A stretch of 6,712 nt of DNA, from positions 1 through 6,712 of the forward strand of contig JAEWVY010000127.1 of the NCBI GenBank assembly GCA_023396625.1, written 5' to 3'. This stretch comes from Pseudomonadota bacterium. GTDB lineage: Bacteria; Pseudomonadota; Gammaproteobacteria; Burkholderiales; Burkholderiaceae_C. The first letter of the stretch is position 1, and each line of letters opens with the position of its first letter. Below the pieces are notes generated by a model. That model saw nothing but the letters and a program-made list of their open reading frames with translations. It was not told the DNA's origin and ran no database searches. Below, piece after piece: positions 1-5,924 of this stretch. The translations under genes were made by a program, and so were the position numbers.

Positions 1-142
1 ACTTGAGCATGTAGGCCAGGTACTCGGGCTCCAGCAGGTCGTTGATGCCCACGATGTCGATGTCCCCAAAGTTGCGCACCGCCGCGCGGAACACCATGCG
101 GCCGATGCGCCCAAATCCGTTGATGCCAACCTTGATTGCCAT
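1..142 (-). CDS. gap: Glyceraldehyde-3-phosphate dehydrogenase, N-terminal part (cut by window edge)
   Basis: The first 47 residues of a type I glyceraldehyde-3-phosphate dehydrogenase are visible, and the rest lies beyond the left edge. The protein starts MAIKVGINGFGRIGR and carries the Rossmann dinucleotide-binding motif G-x-G-x-x-G at residues 9-14. It continues with a second strand ending in VGIND (residues 31-35), as expected for NAD binding in this family. The enzyme oxidises glyceraldehyde 3-phosphate with NAD and phosphate to 1,3-bisphosphoglycerate in cytosolic glycolysis, or the reverse in gluconeogenesis. The catalytic cysteine lies outside the window. A purine-rich AAAGAGA about seven bases before the ATG can serve as ribosome binding site. 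The gene follows tkt by 36 bases on the same strand, so co-transcription is likely. The family is certain; whether it is the glycolytic or a paralogous (epd/gapB-like) form is not decidable from 47 residues. Confidence 0.95.
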   Translation of the reverse strand, partial: MAIKVGINGFGRIGRMVFRAAVRNFGDIDIVGINDLLEPEYLAYMLK

Positions 143-178
143 GTCAGTCTCTTTCTGCAAAAAATTGAAAATGAACCG

Positions 179-2215
179 TCATTTCCTGCCGGTCAACACG
201 GCCTGCACCGTGTCGGCCACGTTCTCGGCGGTGAAGCCGAAGTGCTGGAACAGCACCGGTGCGGGCGCCGATTCGCCGTAGCTGTCGATGCCGACGACCG
301 CGGCGCAGCGGTACTTCCACCAGCCGCCGGTGGCGCCCATTTCCACCGCCACGCGCGGCAGGCCACGCGGCAGCACAAGGGTCTGGTAATCGGGCGCCTG
401 GCGGTCGAACGTGGTGGTGCTGGGCATGGAGACCACCCGAACGGCGATCTTGCGCGTGGCCAGCAAGGCCTGCGCGGCCAGCGCGAGCTGCACTTCGGAG
501 CCGGTGGCGATGATCACCGCCTGCGCCTTTTTCTTCAGGCCCACGCGGCCCGGTTCGGCCAGGATGTAGGCGCCGCGGCTGATGTCGCCCAGGTCGCTCT
601 TGGGCGCGTAGGGCAGGTTCTGGCGGCTCAGCAGCAGGGCGGTCGGGCGGTCGCGGTTCTCCAGCGCCACGGCCCAGGCCACGGCGGTCTCGGCGGTGTC
701 GGCGGGGCGCCAGACGTCGAGGTTGGGGATGAGGCGCAGACTGGCCGCATGCTCGATGGACTGGTGCGTGGGCCCGTCTTCGCCCAGGCCGATGCTGTCG
801 TGCGTGAAGACATGGATCACGCGCTGCTTCATCAGCGCCGCCATGCGCAGGGCGTTGCGCGAGTAGTCGCTGAATGTCAGGAAGGTGCCGCCGTAGGGGA
901 TGAAGCCGCCGTGCAGGGCCACGCCGTTCATGATGGCGGCCATGCCGAATTCGCGTACGCCGTAGTTGACGTGGCGGCCGATCCGACCGTCCTCGGTGCG
1001 CACCACGTCGCCGGCGAGGTCCACCCGCAGCGGCGGCGTGGCGCGGGTGTTGGTGAGGTTGGAGCCGGTCAGGTCGGCGCTACCGCCCAGCAGCTCGGGC
1101 AGGGCCGAGGTGAACGCCTCCAGCGCCAGCTGCGAGGCCTTGCGCGAGGCCACGGTCTCGGCCTTGGTGTGCGCCTCGACGATGGTGTCCACCGCCACTT
1201 GCGCGAAGCCCTTGGGCAATTCGCCCTTCATGCGGCGCGTGAACTCCTTCGCCAGCGCGGGGAAGGCCTGTCTGTAGGCGGCGAATGCCGCGTTCCATTC
1301 GGCTTCGGCCGCCTGGCCGCGGGCCCGGGCGTCCCAGTCGGCGGACACCGCCTTGGGGATCGTGAAGGGCGTGTGCGGCCAGCCGAGGGCTTCGCGCGTG
1401 AGGGCGATCTCCGCCGCGCCCAGCGGCTCGCCGTGGGCCTTGGCGGTGTTGGCACGGTTGGGGCTGCCTTTGCCGATGCTGGTCTTGCAGACGATGAGCG
1501 AGGGCTTGTCGGCGCAGTTCTTGGCGTCGGCGATCGCGCGGGACACGGCGGCCACGTCGTGCCCGTCGATCGGGCCGATCACGTTCCAGCCATACGCGGC
1601 GAAGCGCAGCGGCGTGTTGTCGATGAACCAGGGCGTCACCTGGCCGTCGATGGAAATGCCGTTGTCGTCGTACAGCGCGATGAGCTTGTGGAGCTTCCAC
1701 GCACCGGCCAGCGCGCAGGCCTCGTGGCTGATGCCTTCCATCAGGCAGCCGTCGCCGAGGAAGGCGTAGGTGAAGTGGTCCACGATGGCGTGGCCCGGGC
1801 GGTTGAACTCCGCCGCCAGCAGCTTCTCGGCCAGGGCCATGCCCACCGCGTTGCTGATGCCCTGGCCCAGCGGGCCGGTGGTGGTTTCCACGCCCGGTGT
1901 CAGGCCCACCTCCGGGTGGCCCGGCGTCAGGCTGTGCATCTGGCGGAAGGCCTTGAGCTCGTCGATCGACAGCTTGTAGCCCGTCAGATGCAGCAGCGCG
2001 TACAGCAGCATCGAGGCGTGCCCGTTGGAGAGCACGAAACGGTCCCGGTTCACCCACCGCGGGTTGCGCGGGTTGTGCCGCAGGTGTTCGCCCCACAACG
2101 CCGTGGCCATGTCGGCCATGCCCATAGGTGCGCCGGGGTGGCCGGAGTTGGCTTGTTGGACGGCGTCCATCGCCAGTGCGCGGATGGCGTTGGCCATCTG
2201 GGGGGTGTTTGCCAT
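179..2215 (-). CDS. tkt: Transketolase
   Basis: A complete 678-residue transketolase, close to the usual 660-680. It moves two-carbon ketol units between sugar phosphates in the non-oxidative pentose phosphate pathway (and the Calvin cycle where present), using thiamine diphosphate and a divalent metal in the cytosol. Visible landmarks are SGHPGAP with His26, NGHASM with His66, GHP with His100, the ThDP/metal motif GDGCLMEG at 154-161 with Asn185 downstream, His261, the cofactor-activating Glu422 in VREFGM, and GEDGPTHQ at 478-485, whose His485 corresponds to the substrate-binding histidine. The C-terminal domain ends in the typical DSYGESAPAP region. I chose the ATG giving MANTPQMANAIR because a GGAG lies eight bases upstream and homologues begin there. 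A longer reading to 2356 adds an unrelated low-complexity leader that overlaps speD. It is followed by gap on the same strand, a common betaproteobacterial order. Confidence 0.97.
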   Translation of the reverse strand: MANTPQMANAIRALAMDAVQQANSGHPGAPMGMADMATALWGEHLRHNPRNPRWVNRDRFVLSNGHASMLLYALLHLTGYKLSIDELKAFRQMHSLTPGHPEVGLTPGVETTTGPLGQGISNAVGMALAEKLLAAEFNRPGHAIVDHFTYAFLGDGCLMEGISHEACALAGAWKLHKLIALYDDNGISIDGQVTPWFIDNTPLRFAAYGWNVIGPIDGHDVAAVSRAIADAKNCADKPSLIVCKTSIGKGSPNRANTAKAHGEPLGAAEIALTREALGWPHTPFTIPKAVSADWDARARGQAAEAEWNAAFAAYRQAFPALAKEFTRRMKGELPKGFAQVAVDTIVEAHTKAETVASRKASQLALEAFTSALPELLGGSADLTGSNLTNTRATPPLRVDLAGDVVRTEDGRIGRHVNYGVREFGMAAIMNGVALHGGFIPYGGTFLTFSDYSRNALRMAALMKQRVIHVFTHDSIGLGEDGPTHQSIEHAASLRLIPNLDVWRPADTAETAVAWAVALENRDRPTALLLSRQNLPYAPKSDLGDISRGAYILAEPGRVGLKKKAQAVIIATGSEVQLALAAQALLATRKIAVRVVSMPSTTTFDRQAPDYQTLVLPRGLPRVAVEMGATGGWWKYRCAAVVGIDSYGESAPAPVLFQHFGFTAENVADTVQAVLTGRK

Positions 2216-2336
2216 GTCGGCGACTCCGGGGAAGGTCAGGGAAGAGGGCGATTTTACCGGCCCCTCCCGGTCATGGCCCGGCCGCACGGGCCCGCTGTGG
2301 CGCGGCCCGGCCCGAAACTGCCGTAAAGTTCGGCCC
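2216..2336. promoter_or_regulatory. Divergent tkt/speD intergenic region with candidate promoters
   Basis: These 121 bases separate the divergent tkt and speD starts and should hold both promoters. On the minus strand TAAAAT (plus-strand 2251-2256) is a fair -10 element that would give tkt a leader of roughly 30 bases, but no good -35 is seen. On the plus strand TAAAGT at 2324-2329 lies only seven bases before the speD ATG, and no Shine-Dalgarno sequence precedes that ATG. This arrangement would suit a leaderless or near-leaderless speD transcript. No riboswitch or terminator was recognised. These are motif impressions only. Confidence 0.35.
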
Positions 2337-2750
2337 ATGCAAGGCCTGCATCTCACCGCCGACTGCCACGATTGCCGCTGCGAGGCGCACTGGCTGCTCG
2401 ACGCCGCGGCGCTCGGCGCGGCCTGCGCGCGCGCGGTGGAGGCGGCGGGCCTGCACGCGGTCGGCCAGCTCTTTCACACCTTTCCCGCCACGGCGTGGGG
2501 CGCCGGCGGCGTCACCGCCACGGTGCTGCTGGCCGAAAGCCATCTGTGCGTGCACACCTGGCCCGAGCTGCGGGCCGTGACGCTGGACGTCTATGTCTGC
2601 AACTTCGGCGGCGACCAGTCGGCCCGCGCGCAGGCCCTGTTCGACGCGCTGCTGGCCTTGTTCGATCCGATCCGCGTGGACCGGCATGCGCTGCGGCGGG
2701 GGGACCCGGGCGTCGTCGGGCAAGCCGCCGCGGTGTCGGCGCCAGCCTGA
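2337..2750 (+). CDS. speD: SpeD-family pyruvoyl-dependent decarboxylase (S-adenosylmethionine decarboxylase proenzyme-like)
   Basis: A 137-residue protein of the prokaryotic class 1b S-adenosylmethionine decarboxylase family. Such proenzymes cut themselves before a serine, which becomes the pyruvoyl cofactor; decarboxylated AdoMet then donates aminopropyl groups for spermidine synthesis. The sequence has the self-cleavage segment AESHLCVHTWPE, giving cleavage between Glu67 and Ser68. His73 matches the processing histidine and Cys88 (in VYVC) the catalytic proton-donor cysteine, so all three key residues keep the family spacing. The N terminus is unusual: Cys10, Cys13 and Cys15 with His11 and His18 form a compact Cys/His cluster that I do not recall from standard SpeD. 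The last 25 or so residues are low-complexity. No spermidine synthase is in view. The start is the first suitable ATG; no clear ribosome binding site precedes it. Substrate is unproven: some SpeD relatives have become ornithine or arginine decarboxylases. Confidence 0.85.
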   Translation: MQGLHLTADCHDCRCEAHWLLDAAALGAACARAVEAAGLHAVGQLFHTFPATAWGAGGVTATVLLAESHLCVHTWPELRAVTLDVYVCNFGGDQSARAQALFDALLALFDPIRVDRHALRRGDPGVVGQAAAVSAPA

Positions 2751-2759
2751 GCTGCCCGG

Positions 2760-3536
2760 ATGACACGGCCTGCCACGCCCCCTGCCGCACGCGCCGAAGC
2801 TATGGTCTTGGCGGCGGGCCGGGGCGAGCGCATGCGCCCGCTCACCGACCATTGCCCCAAGCCCCTGTTGCCCGTGCGTGGCAAGCCGCTGATGCTGTGG
2901 ACGCTCGAGGCCCTGGCGCGTGGTGGCGCGCGGCGCCTGCTGATCAACACCGGCTGGCTTGGCGAACAGATTCCGGCTTATTTTGGCCAGAATCCAGCGT
3001 CAAATGGCGCAAGTGTGCTATTGAATTCGGAGCATATGGCGCTGGACTTCTCGCACGAGGCGCGGGACTTCGGTCACGCGCTCGAAACCGCCGGCGGCAT
3101 CGCGCGGGCGCTGCCGCGGTTGGCGGACGTGTTCTGGGTGGCGGCCGGCGACGTGTACGCGCCGCAGTTCAGTTTCGGCCACGACGCCGCGGCGCGCTTT
3201 GCGGCCAGCGGCCGCCTGGCTCATTTGTGGCTCGTGCCCAACCCACCGCACCACCCGCGTGGCGATTTCGGGTTGGCGCCGGACGGCCGGGCGCTCAACG
3301 AGGCCGGCCCGGACGGCCGGACCTATACCTTCAGCACCCTGGCGCTGTATCGCCGCGCCCTGTTCGAGCCGCCCTGGTGCCCCATCGTGCCGGGCAATCC
3401 GCAGGGCACGGTGGCGCCCATGGCGCCGCTGCTGCGCCGCGCAATCGCCGCGGGCGAAGTCAGCGCCGAACTCTTTCATGGCGCCTGGACGGATGTGGGC
3501 ACGCCCGAGCGGCTGGCCCGGCTCGAAGGCCCTTGA
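2760..3536 (+). CDS. murU: Nucleotidyltransferase, probable N-acetylmuramate-1-phosphate uridylyltransferase MurU
   Basis: A 258-residue sugar-phosphate nucleotidyltransferase. The Rossmann-like core opens with MVLAAGRGERMRPLT (residues 15-29) and the PKPLLPV lysine motif (33-39). A GD at 130-131 supplies the likely metal-binding Asp131, HHPRGDF at 164-170 and TFSTLALY at 190-197 follow, and WTDVGT at 243-248 supplies a second metal aspartate. The pattern LETAGGI, NPPHHPRGDF and TFS.. fits MurU, which makes UDP-MurNAc from MurNAc-1-phosphate and UTP in cytosolic peptidoglycan recycling. MurU is usually partnered by the kinase AmgK, which is not in this window. The start is bounded by the speD stop, which lies three sense codons upstream in the same frame, so translational coupling with speD is plausible. 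Residues 74-92 are an apparent AT-richer insertion, annotated separately. A mannose-1-phosphate guanylyltransferase-like role is the main alternative. Confidence 0.83.
   Translation: MTRPATPPAARAEAMVLAAGRGERMRPLTDHCPKPLLPVRGKPLMLWTLEALARGGARRLLINTGWLGEQIPAYFGQNPASNGASVLLNSEHMALDFSHEARDFGHALETAGGIARALPRLADVFWVAAGDVYAPQFSFGHDAAARFAASGRLAHLWLVPNPPHHPRGDFGLAPDGRALNEAGPDGRTYTFSTLALYRRALFEPPWCPIVPGNPQGTVAPMAPLLRRAIAAGEVSAELFHGAWTDVGTPERLARLEGP
2979..3035 (-). repeat. Putative decayed Comamonadaceae-type short repeat, in frame inside murU
   Basis: These 57 bases (exactly 19 codons, MurU residues 74-92) contain 26 G or C, about 46 percent, in surroundings near two thirds. Read on the minus strand the segment runs ATGCTCCGAATTC, then AATAGCACACTTGCGCC, ATTTGACGCTGGA and GGCCAAAATA. 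This resembles an intergenic repeat I recall from Comamonadaceae genomes, of the general form ATGCTCC, then TTTGATAGCTGCTTGCGC, a hairpin, GCGCTGGAGGCCAAAA. The central hairpin is eroded here, leaving only a GCG/CGC pairing. In protein alignment from memory, the loop between FG and ALDFSHE is longer than in Pseudomonas MurU by about ten or more residues, which agrees with an insertion. The assignment is from recall and has not been searched. Confidence 0.5.
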
Positions 3537-3607
3537 AGCCGCGCCCGCCCCATGCCATCGACCCCTGTTCCCTTCCCGCCTTTTCATCGCACAGAAACGC
3601 AGAGCCC

Positions 3608-5002
3608 ATGACCCAGACTCCCCAGGCCCTCTATGCCCAGCGCCGCGCGCGCGTCGCCGCCCAGCTGGGCCCCGACGGCATTGCCCTCATTCCCACCGCG
3701 CCCGAGCGCCAGCGCAATCGGGACAGTGAATTCCTGTTCCGTTTCGACAGCTATTTCCACTATCTCAGCGGTTTCGGCGAACCCAACGCCTGGCTGGTGA
3801 TCGCCGCCGACGGCCACACCACGCTGTTCTGCCAGCCCAAGGACCTGGAGCGCGAGATCTGGGACGGCATCCGCCTGGGCCCGGACGCCGCCCCGGCGCA
3901 CTTGGGCGTGGATGCCGCGTATTCCGTGGCCGAGCTTGACCAGCGCCTGCCCCGGCTGCTCGAGAACAAGGACGCTGTCTGGTATCCGTTCGCCACGCAC
4001 AAGGGGCTGGAAAGTCGCGTCGACGGCTGGCTGCAGGCCGTGCGCGCCCGCGCGCGCCATGGCGCGCTGTGCCCGCGGTCGCAGCACGACCTGTGCGGCA
4101 TCCTGGATGAGATGCGGCTGTTCAAAGACGCGTTCGAGCAGGACGTGATGCGCCGCGCCGCGCGGATCAGCGCCCGCGCCCACATCCGCGCCATGCAGCG
4201 CAGCGCCGCCATGCTGCGCGCCGGCCAGGACGTGCGCGAATACCACCTCGATGCCGAGCTGCTGCACGAATTCCGCCAGCACGGTTCGCAGTACCCGGCC
4301 TACGGGAGCATCGTCGCCGCCGGGGCCAACGCCTGCGTGCTGCACTATCGCGCCGACAACGCGCCCATCCGCGACGGCGAGCTGGTGCTGATCGACGCCG
4401 GCTGCGAGCTCGACGGGTACGCGTCGGACATCACGCGCACCTTTCCCGCCAACGGCCGGTTCACCGGCCCGCAGCGCGCGCTCTACGACCTGGTGCGGGC
4501 CTCGCAGGAGGCGGCCATCGCCGCCACGAAGCCCGGCGCGCGCTTCACCGACCCCCACGAAGCCACCGTCAAGGTGCTCACGCAGGGCATGCTGGATCTG
4601 GGGCTGCTGGACAAGAACCAGCACGGCACGCTGGACGACGCCATCCACCACCGCCACTACTTCGCCCACTACATGCACCGCACCAGCCACTGGCTGGGCA
4701 TGGACGTGCACGACTGTGGCAGCTATGTGGAACCCGGCGAGGTGGGACAAGGGGGGGAGCGCCGCGACCCGCTGAGCGGCGAGACCGTGACGGACCGTCC
4801 CAGCCGCATCCTGCGGCCCGGCATGGCGTTGACCCTTGAGCCCGGCCTCTACGTGCGTCCCAGCGACCAGGTGCCCAAGGCGTTCTGGAACATCGGCATC
4901 CGCGTCGAGGACGATGCCTTCGTCACCGACAGCGGCTGCGAGCTGATCACCCGCGACGTGCCGGTGGACGCGGACGACATCGAGGCGCTGATGCGGGGCT
5001 GA
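3608..5002 (+). CDS. pepP: Xaa-Pro aminopeptidase (aminopeptidase P, peptidase M24B)
   Basis: A complete 464-residue aminopeptidase P, which removes the N-terminal residue from peptides whose second residue is proline, using two metal ions in the cytosol. The N-terminal domain (about 4-140) contains the family motif NRDSEFLFRFDSYFHYLSGF. The C-terminal pita-bread domain has all five metal ligands by comparison with E. coli PepP: Asp263 and Asp274 in LIDAGCELDGYASDITRTF, His361 in HWLGMDVHD, Glu411 in LEPGLY and Glu434 in RVEDD. His246 and His368 match the substrate-binding histidines. Length is near the usual 440. A hydrophilic stretch around residues 376-398, rich in Gly, Glu and Arg, extends the loop after the HWLGMDVHD motif relative to E. 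coli. The start follows a weak GCAGAG. It lies 71 bases after murU on the same strand, so it may share transcription or have its own promoter. No membrane segments or signal peptide. Confidence 0.96.
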   Translation: MTQTPQALYAQRRARVAAQLGPDGIALIPTAPERQRNRDSEFLFRFDSYFHYLSGFGEPNAWLVIAADGHTTLFCQPKDLEREIWDGIRLGPDAAPAHLGVDAAYSVAELDQRLPRLLENKDAVWYPFATHKGLESRVDGWLQAVRARARHGALCPRSQHDLCGILDEMRLFKDAFEQDVMRRAARISARAHIRAMQRSAAMLRAGQDVREYHLDAELLHEFRQHGSQYPAYGSIVAAGANACVLHYRADNAPIRDGELVLIDAGCELDGYASDITRTFPANGRFTGPQRALYDLVRASQEAAIAATKPGARFTDPHEATVKVLTQGMLDLGLLDKNQHGTLDDAIHHRHYFAHYMHRTSHWLGMDVHDCGSYVEPGEVGQGGERRDPLSGETVTDRPSRILRPGMALTLEPGLYVRPSDQVPKAFWNIGIRVEDDAFVTDSGCELITRDVPVDADDIEALMRG

Positions 5003-5029
5003 GGGCCGGGGCCGGCCACCGGCTGCGGC
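5003..5029. terminator. Short convergent gap with a GC hairpin, possible weak bidirectional terminator
   Basis: Only 27 bases separate the converging pepP gene and the 107-residue gene. They include a perfect five-base-pair hairpin, GCCGG-CCA-CCGGC at 5011-5023. No run of T follows on either strand, so it does not meet the usual intrinsic terminator pattern. In sequence this GC-rich such a dyad can arise by chance. Confidence 0.25.
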
Positions 5030-5353
5030 TCATTCGTGGGGGACGAGGGCCAGCGGAATCATCAGCTCGTCGTCGAGCCGCGCGGCGATGTCGTCGGCCG
5101 TGGGCAGCGGGGGGACGTGCCGGGGCCCCTTCCGGGCGACATAGTCCGCCCAACCCGCCAGAGGCACTTCCGTGACCTGGGGGGTGTCGTCGAGCGGCAG
5201 GTAGCCCCCGCGGACGAGATCCTGGCGGACCCGTTCGATGGCCTCGGTCTCGGACGGCGCGGCCACCAGCGTGAAGACCGCCACCTGCGCATAGAAGAGC
5301 GGCGTGGACGCGGTGCGTTCGACTTCGGTGACCACTTCGAACAGCCGGTTCAT
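5030..5353 (-). CDS. Hypothetical protein, 107 residues, downstream partner of the HXXEE gene
   Basis: I do not recognise this protein. It has no signal peptide or membrane segment. The N-terminal part alternates a strand-like stretch (FYAQVAVFTLVAA, residues 20-32) with an amphipathic helix (SETEAIERVRQDLVRGG, 34-50), which would suit a small alpha/beta, perhaps ferredoxin-like, fold. A proline-rich linker (about 78-86, HVPPLP) leads to an acidic segment with DDIAARLDDE (88-97). There are no cysteines and no obvious catalytic motif. I chose the ATG at the right end of this interval because GGAG lies eight bases upstream. A second ATG twelve codons earlier would overlap the preceding gene and has no such site. 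It begins 22 bases after the HXXEE gene ends on the same strand, so the two are probably co-transcribed. Function unknown. Confidence 0.7.
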   Translation of the reverse strand: MNRLFEVVTEVERTASTPLFYAQVAVFTLVAAPSETEAIERVRQDLVRGGYLPLDDTPQVTEVPLAGWADYVARKGPRHVPPLPTADDIAARLDDELMIPLALVPHE

Positions 5354-5375
5354 GGTTTCGCTCCGCGTGTATCCA

Positions 5376-5924
5376 TCACCGGCCGGCATGGGACCCGGGG
5401 CGGTGGCAGGGGCCGGTGGCTCGCGCCGAAGGCGCCGCGCGCCGCGAGGACCACGCCCTGCCCAGGGCGAACAGCACGGGAATCGCGGCGAGCAAGCCGA
5501 GAACGGTCAGGGGGCCGGAGACGGCGAACACGGCGGGCGCGACCTGGCCCTCGGCGAGCGCCCGGTAGACCAGGGTGCCGCCCAGGGGCAGATTGAACAG
5601 GACGCCCGTCGCCGTGCCTGGCGCGTAACGGCGCAGCACGGCGCAGGCGGCCAGGTGGGGAAAGGCGGCATTCAGCGCCATGGCCAGCGCATAGCCGGTG
5701 ATGGCGTACGCGCCGACGCTGCCCGCCCCGCCGGCGCTCGCCAGGCCAGCGGCGGCGAAGACCAGTGCCGTCAGGACCGTCACGGCAAAGCGGAATTCGG
5801 CGGCCTGCACGGGCACATGCCAGCGGCCGGCACGGGTCGACCAGGCGGGAAGCAGCCAGGCTTCCTCGGCGTTGTGCGCCAGCACGCCGAGCGCGAACAG
5901 CCAACCGAGCAGGGAGAGACTCAT
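5376..5924 (-). CDS. HXXEE-motif integral membrane protein
   Basis: A 182-residue hydrophobic protein matching the family defined by an HXXEE motif (Pfam PF13787 from memory, function unknown). The motif is His17-Asn-Ala-Glu20-Glu21 in the first membrane helix. A second conserved-looking block, FPHLAACAVLRRYAPGTATGVLFNLPLG, spans residues 88-115; its length and its His90 fit the family. Five membrane segments are likely, around residues 3-24, 45-64, 70-97, 101-121 and 130-155. The tail (158-182) is basic and low-complexity. The His and Glu residues within the membrane suggest a metal site or enzymatic role, but this is inference. I chose the ATG giving MSLSLLGW because the first helix begins there; in-frame ATGs further upstream add a polar proline- and arginine-rich leader. 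No clear Shine-Dalgarno sequence is seen. It precedes the 107-residue gene in an apparent two-gene unit. Confidence 0.82.
   Translation of the reverse strand: MSLSLLGWLFALGVLAHNAEEAWLLPAWSTRAGRWHVPVQAAEFRFAVTVLTALVFAAAGLASAGGAGSVGAYAITGYALAMALNAAFPHLAACAVLRRYAPGTATGVLFNLPLGGTLVYRALAEGQVAPAVFAVSGPLTVLGLLAAIPVLFALGRAWSSRRAAPSARATGPCHRPGSHAGR

Noticed and set aside
168..196. Possible internal promoter for gap: TTGACC, 17-base spacer, CATTTT on the minus strand
   Set aside because: The -10 hexamer matches only three of six consensus positions and the -35 lies inside the tkt coding end. The AT-rich gap between the genes makes such matches easy to find.
1080..2096. A 338-codon minus-strand open frame overlapping tkt in another frame
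   Set aside because: It is an out-of-frame reading of tkt with highly biased composition and no motif.
242..2326. A 694-codon open frame on the plus strand, opposite tkt
   Set aside because: It is the antisense shadow of a clear, full-length transketolase in GC-rich DNA. Its composition (Gly, Arg, His, Val, Gln rich) has no recognisable domain.
2216..2336. Thiamine pyrophosphate or AdoMet riboswitch before tkt or speD
   Set aside because: Neither gene's leader contains recognisable conserved riboswitch core sequences, and the available leaders are too short.
2216..2356. N-terminal extension of transketolase by 47 residues
   Set aside because: The extension is Arg/Pro/Gly rich, unlike any transketolase leader, overlaps the speD start, and lacks the GGAG that precedes the shorter start.
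2372..3607. Upstream extension of the pepP frame through speD and murU
   Set aside because: The frame is open by base composition only. The 412 extra residues are Arg/Ala/Gly low-complexity, while the other frames encode two well-conserved proteins.
3584..4750. A 388-codon open frame antisense to pepP
   Set aside because: It shadows a complete aminopeptidase P with all metal ligands; the translated sequence has no recognisable family.
5354..5389. Twelve-residue N-terminal extension of the 107-residue protein
   Set aside because: The longer start overlaps the end of the HXXEE gene and lacks a ribosome binding site, whereas the shorter start has GGAG at eight bases.
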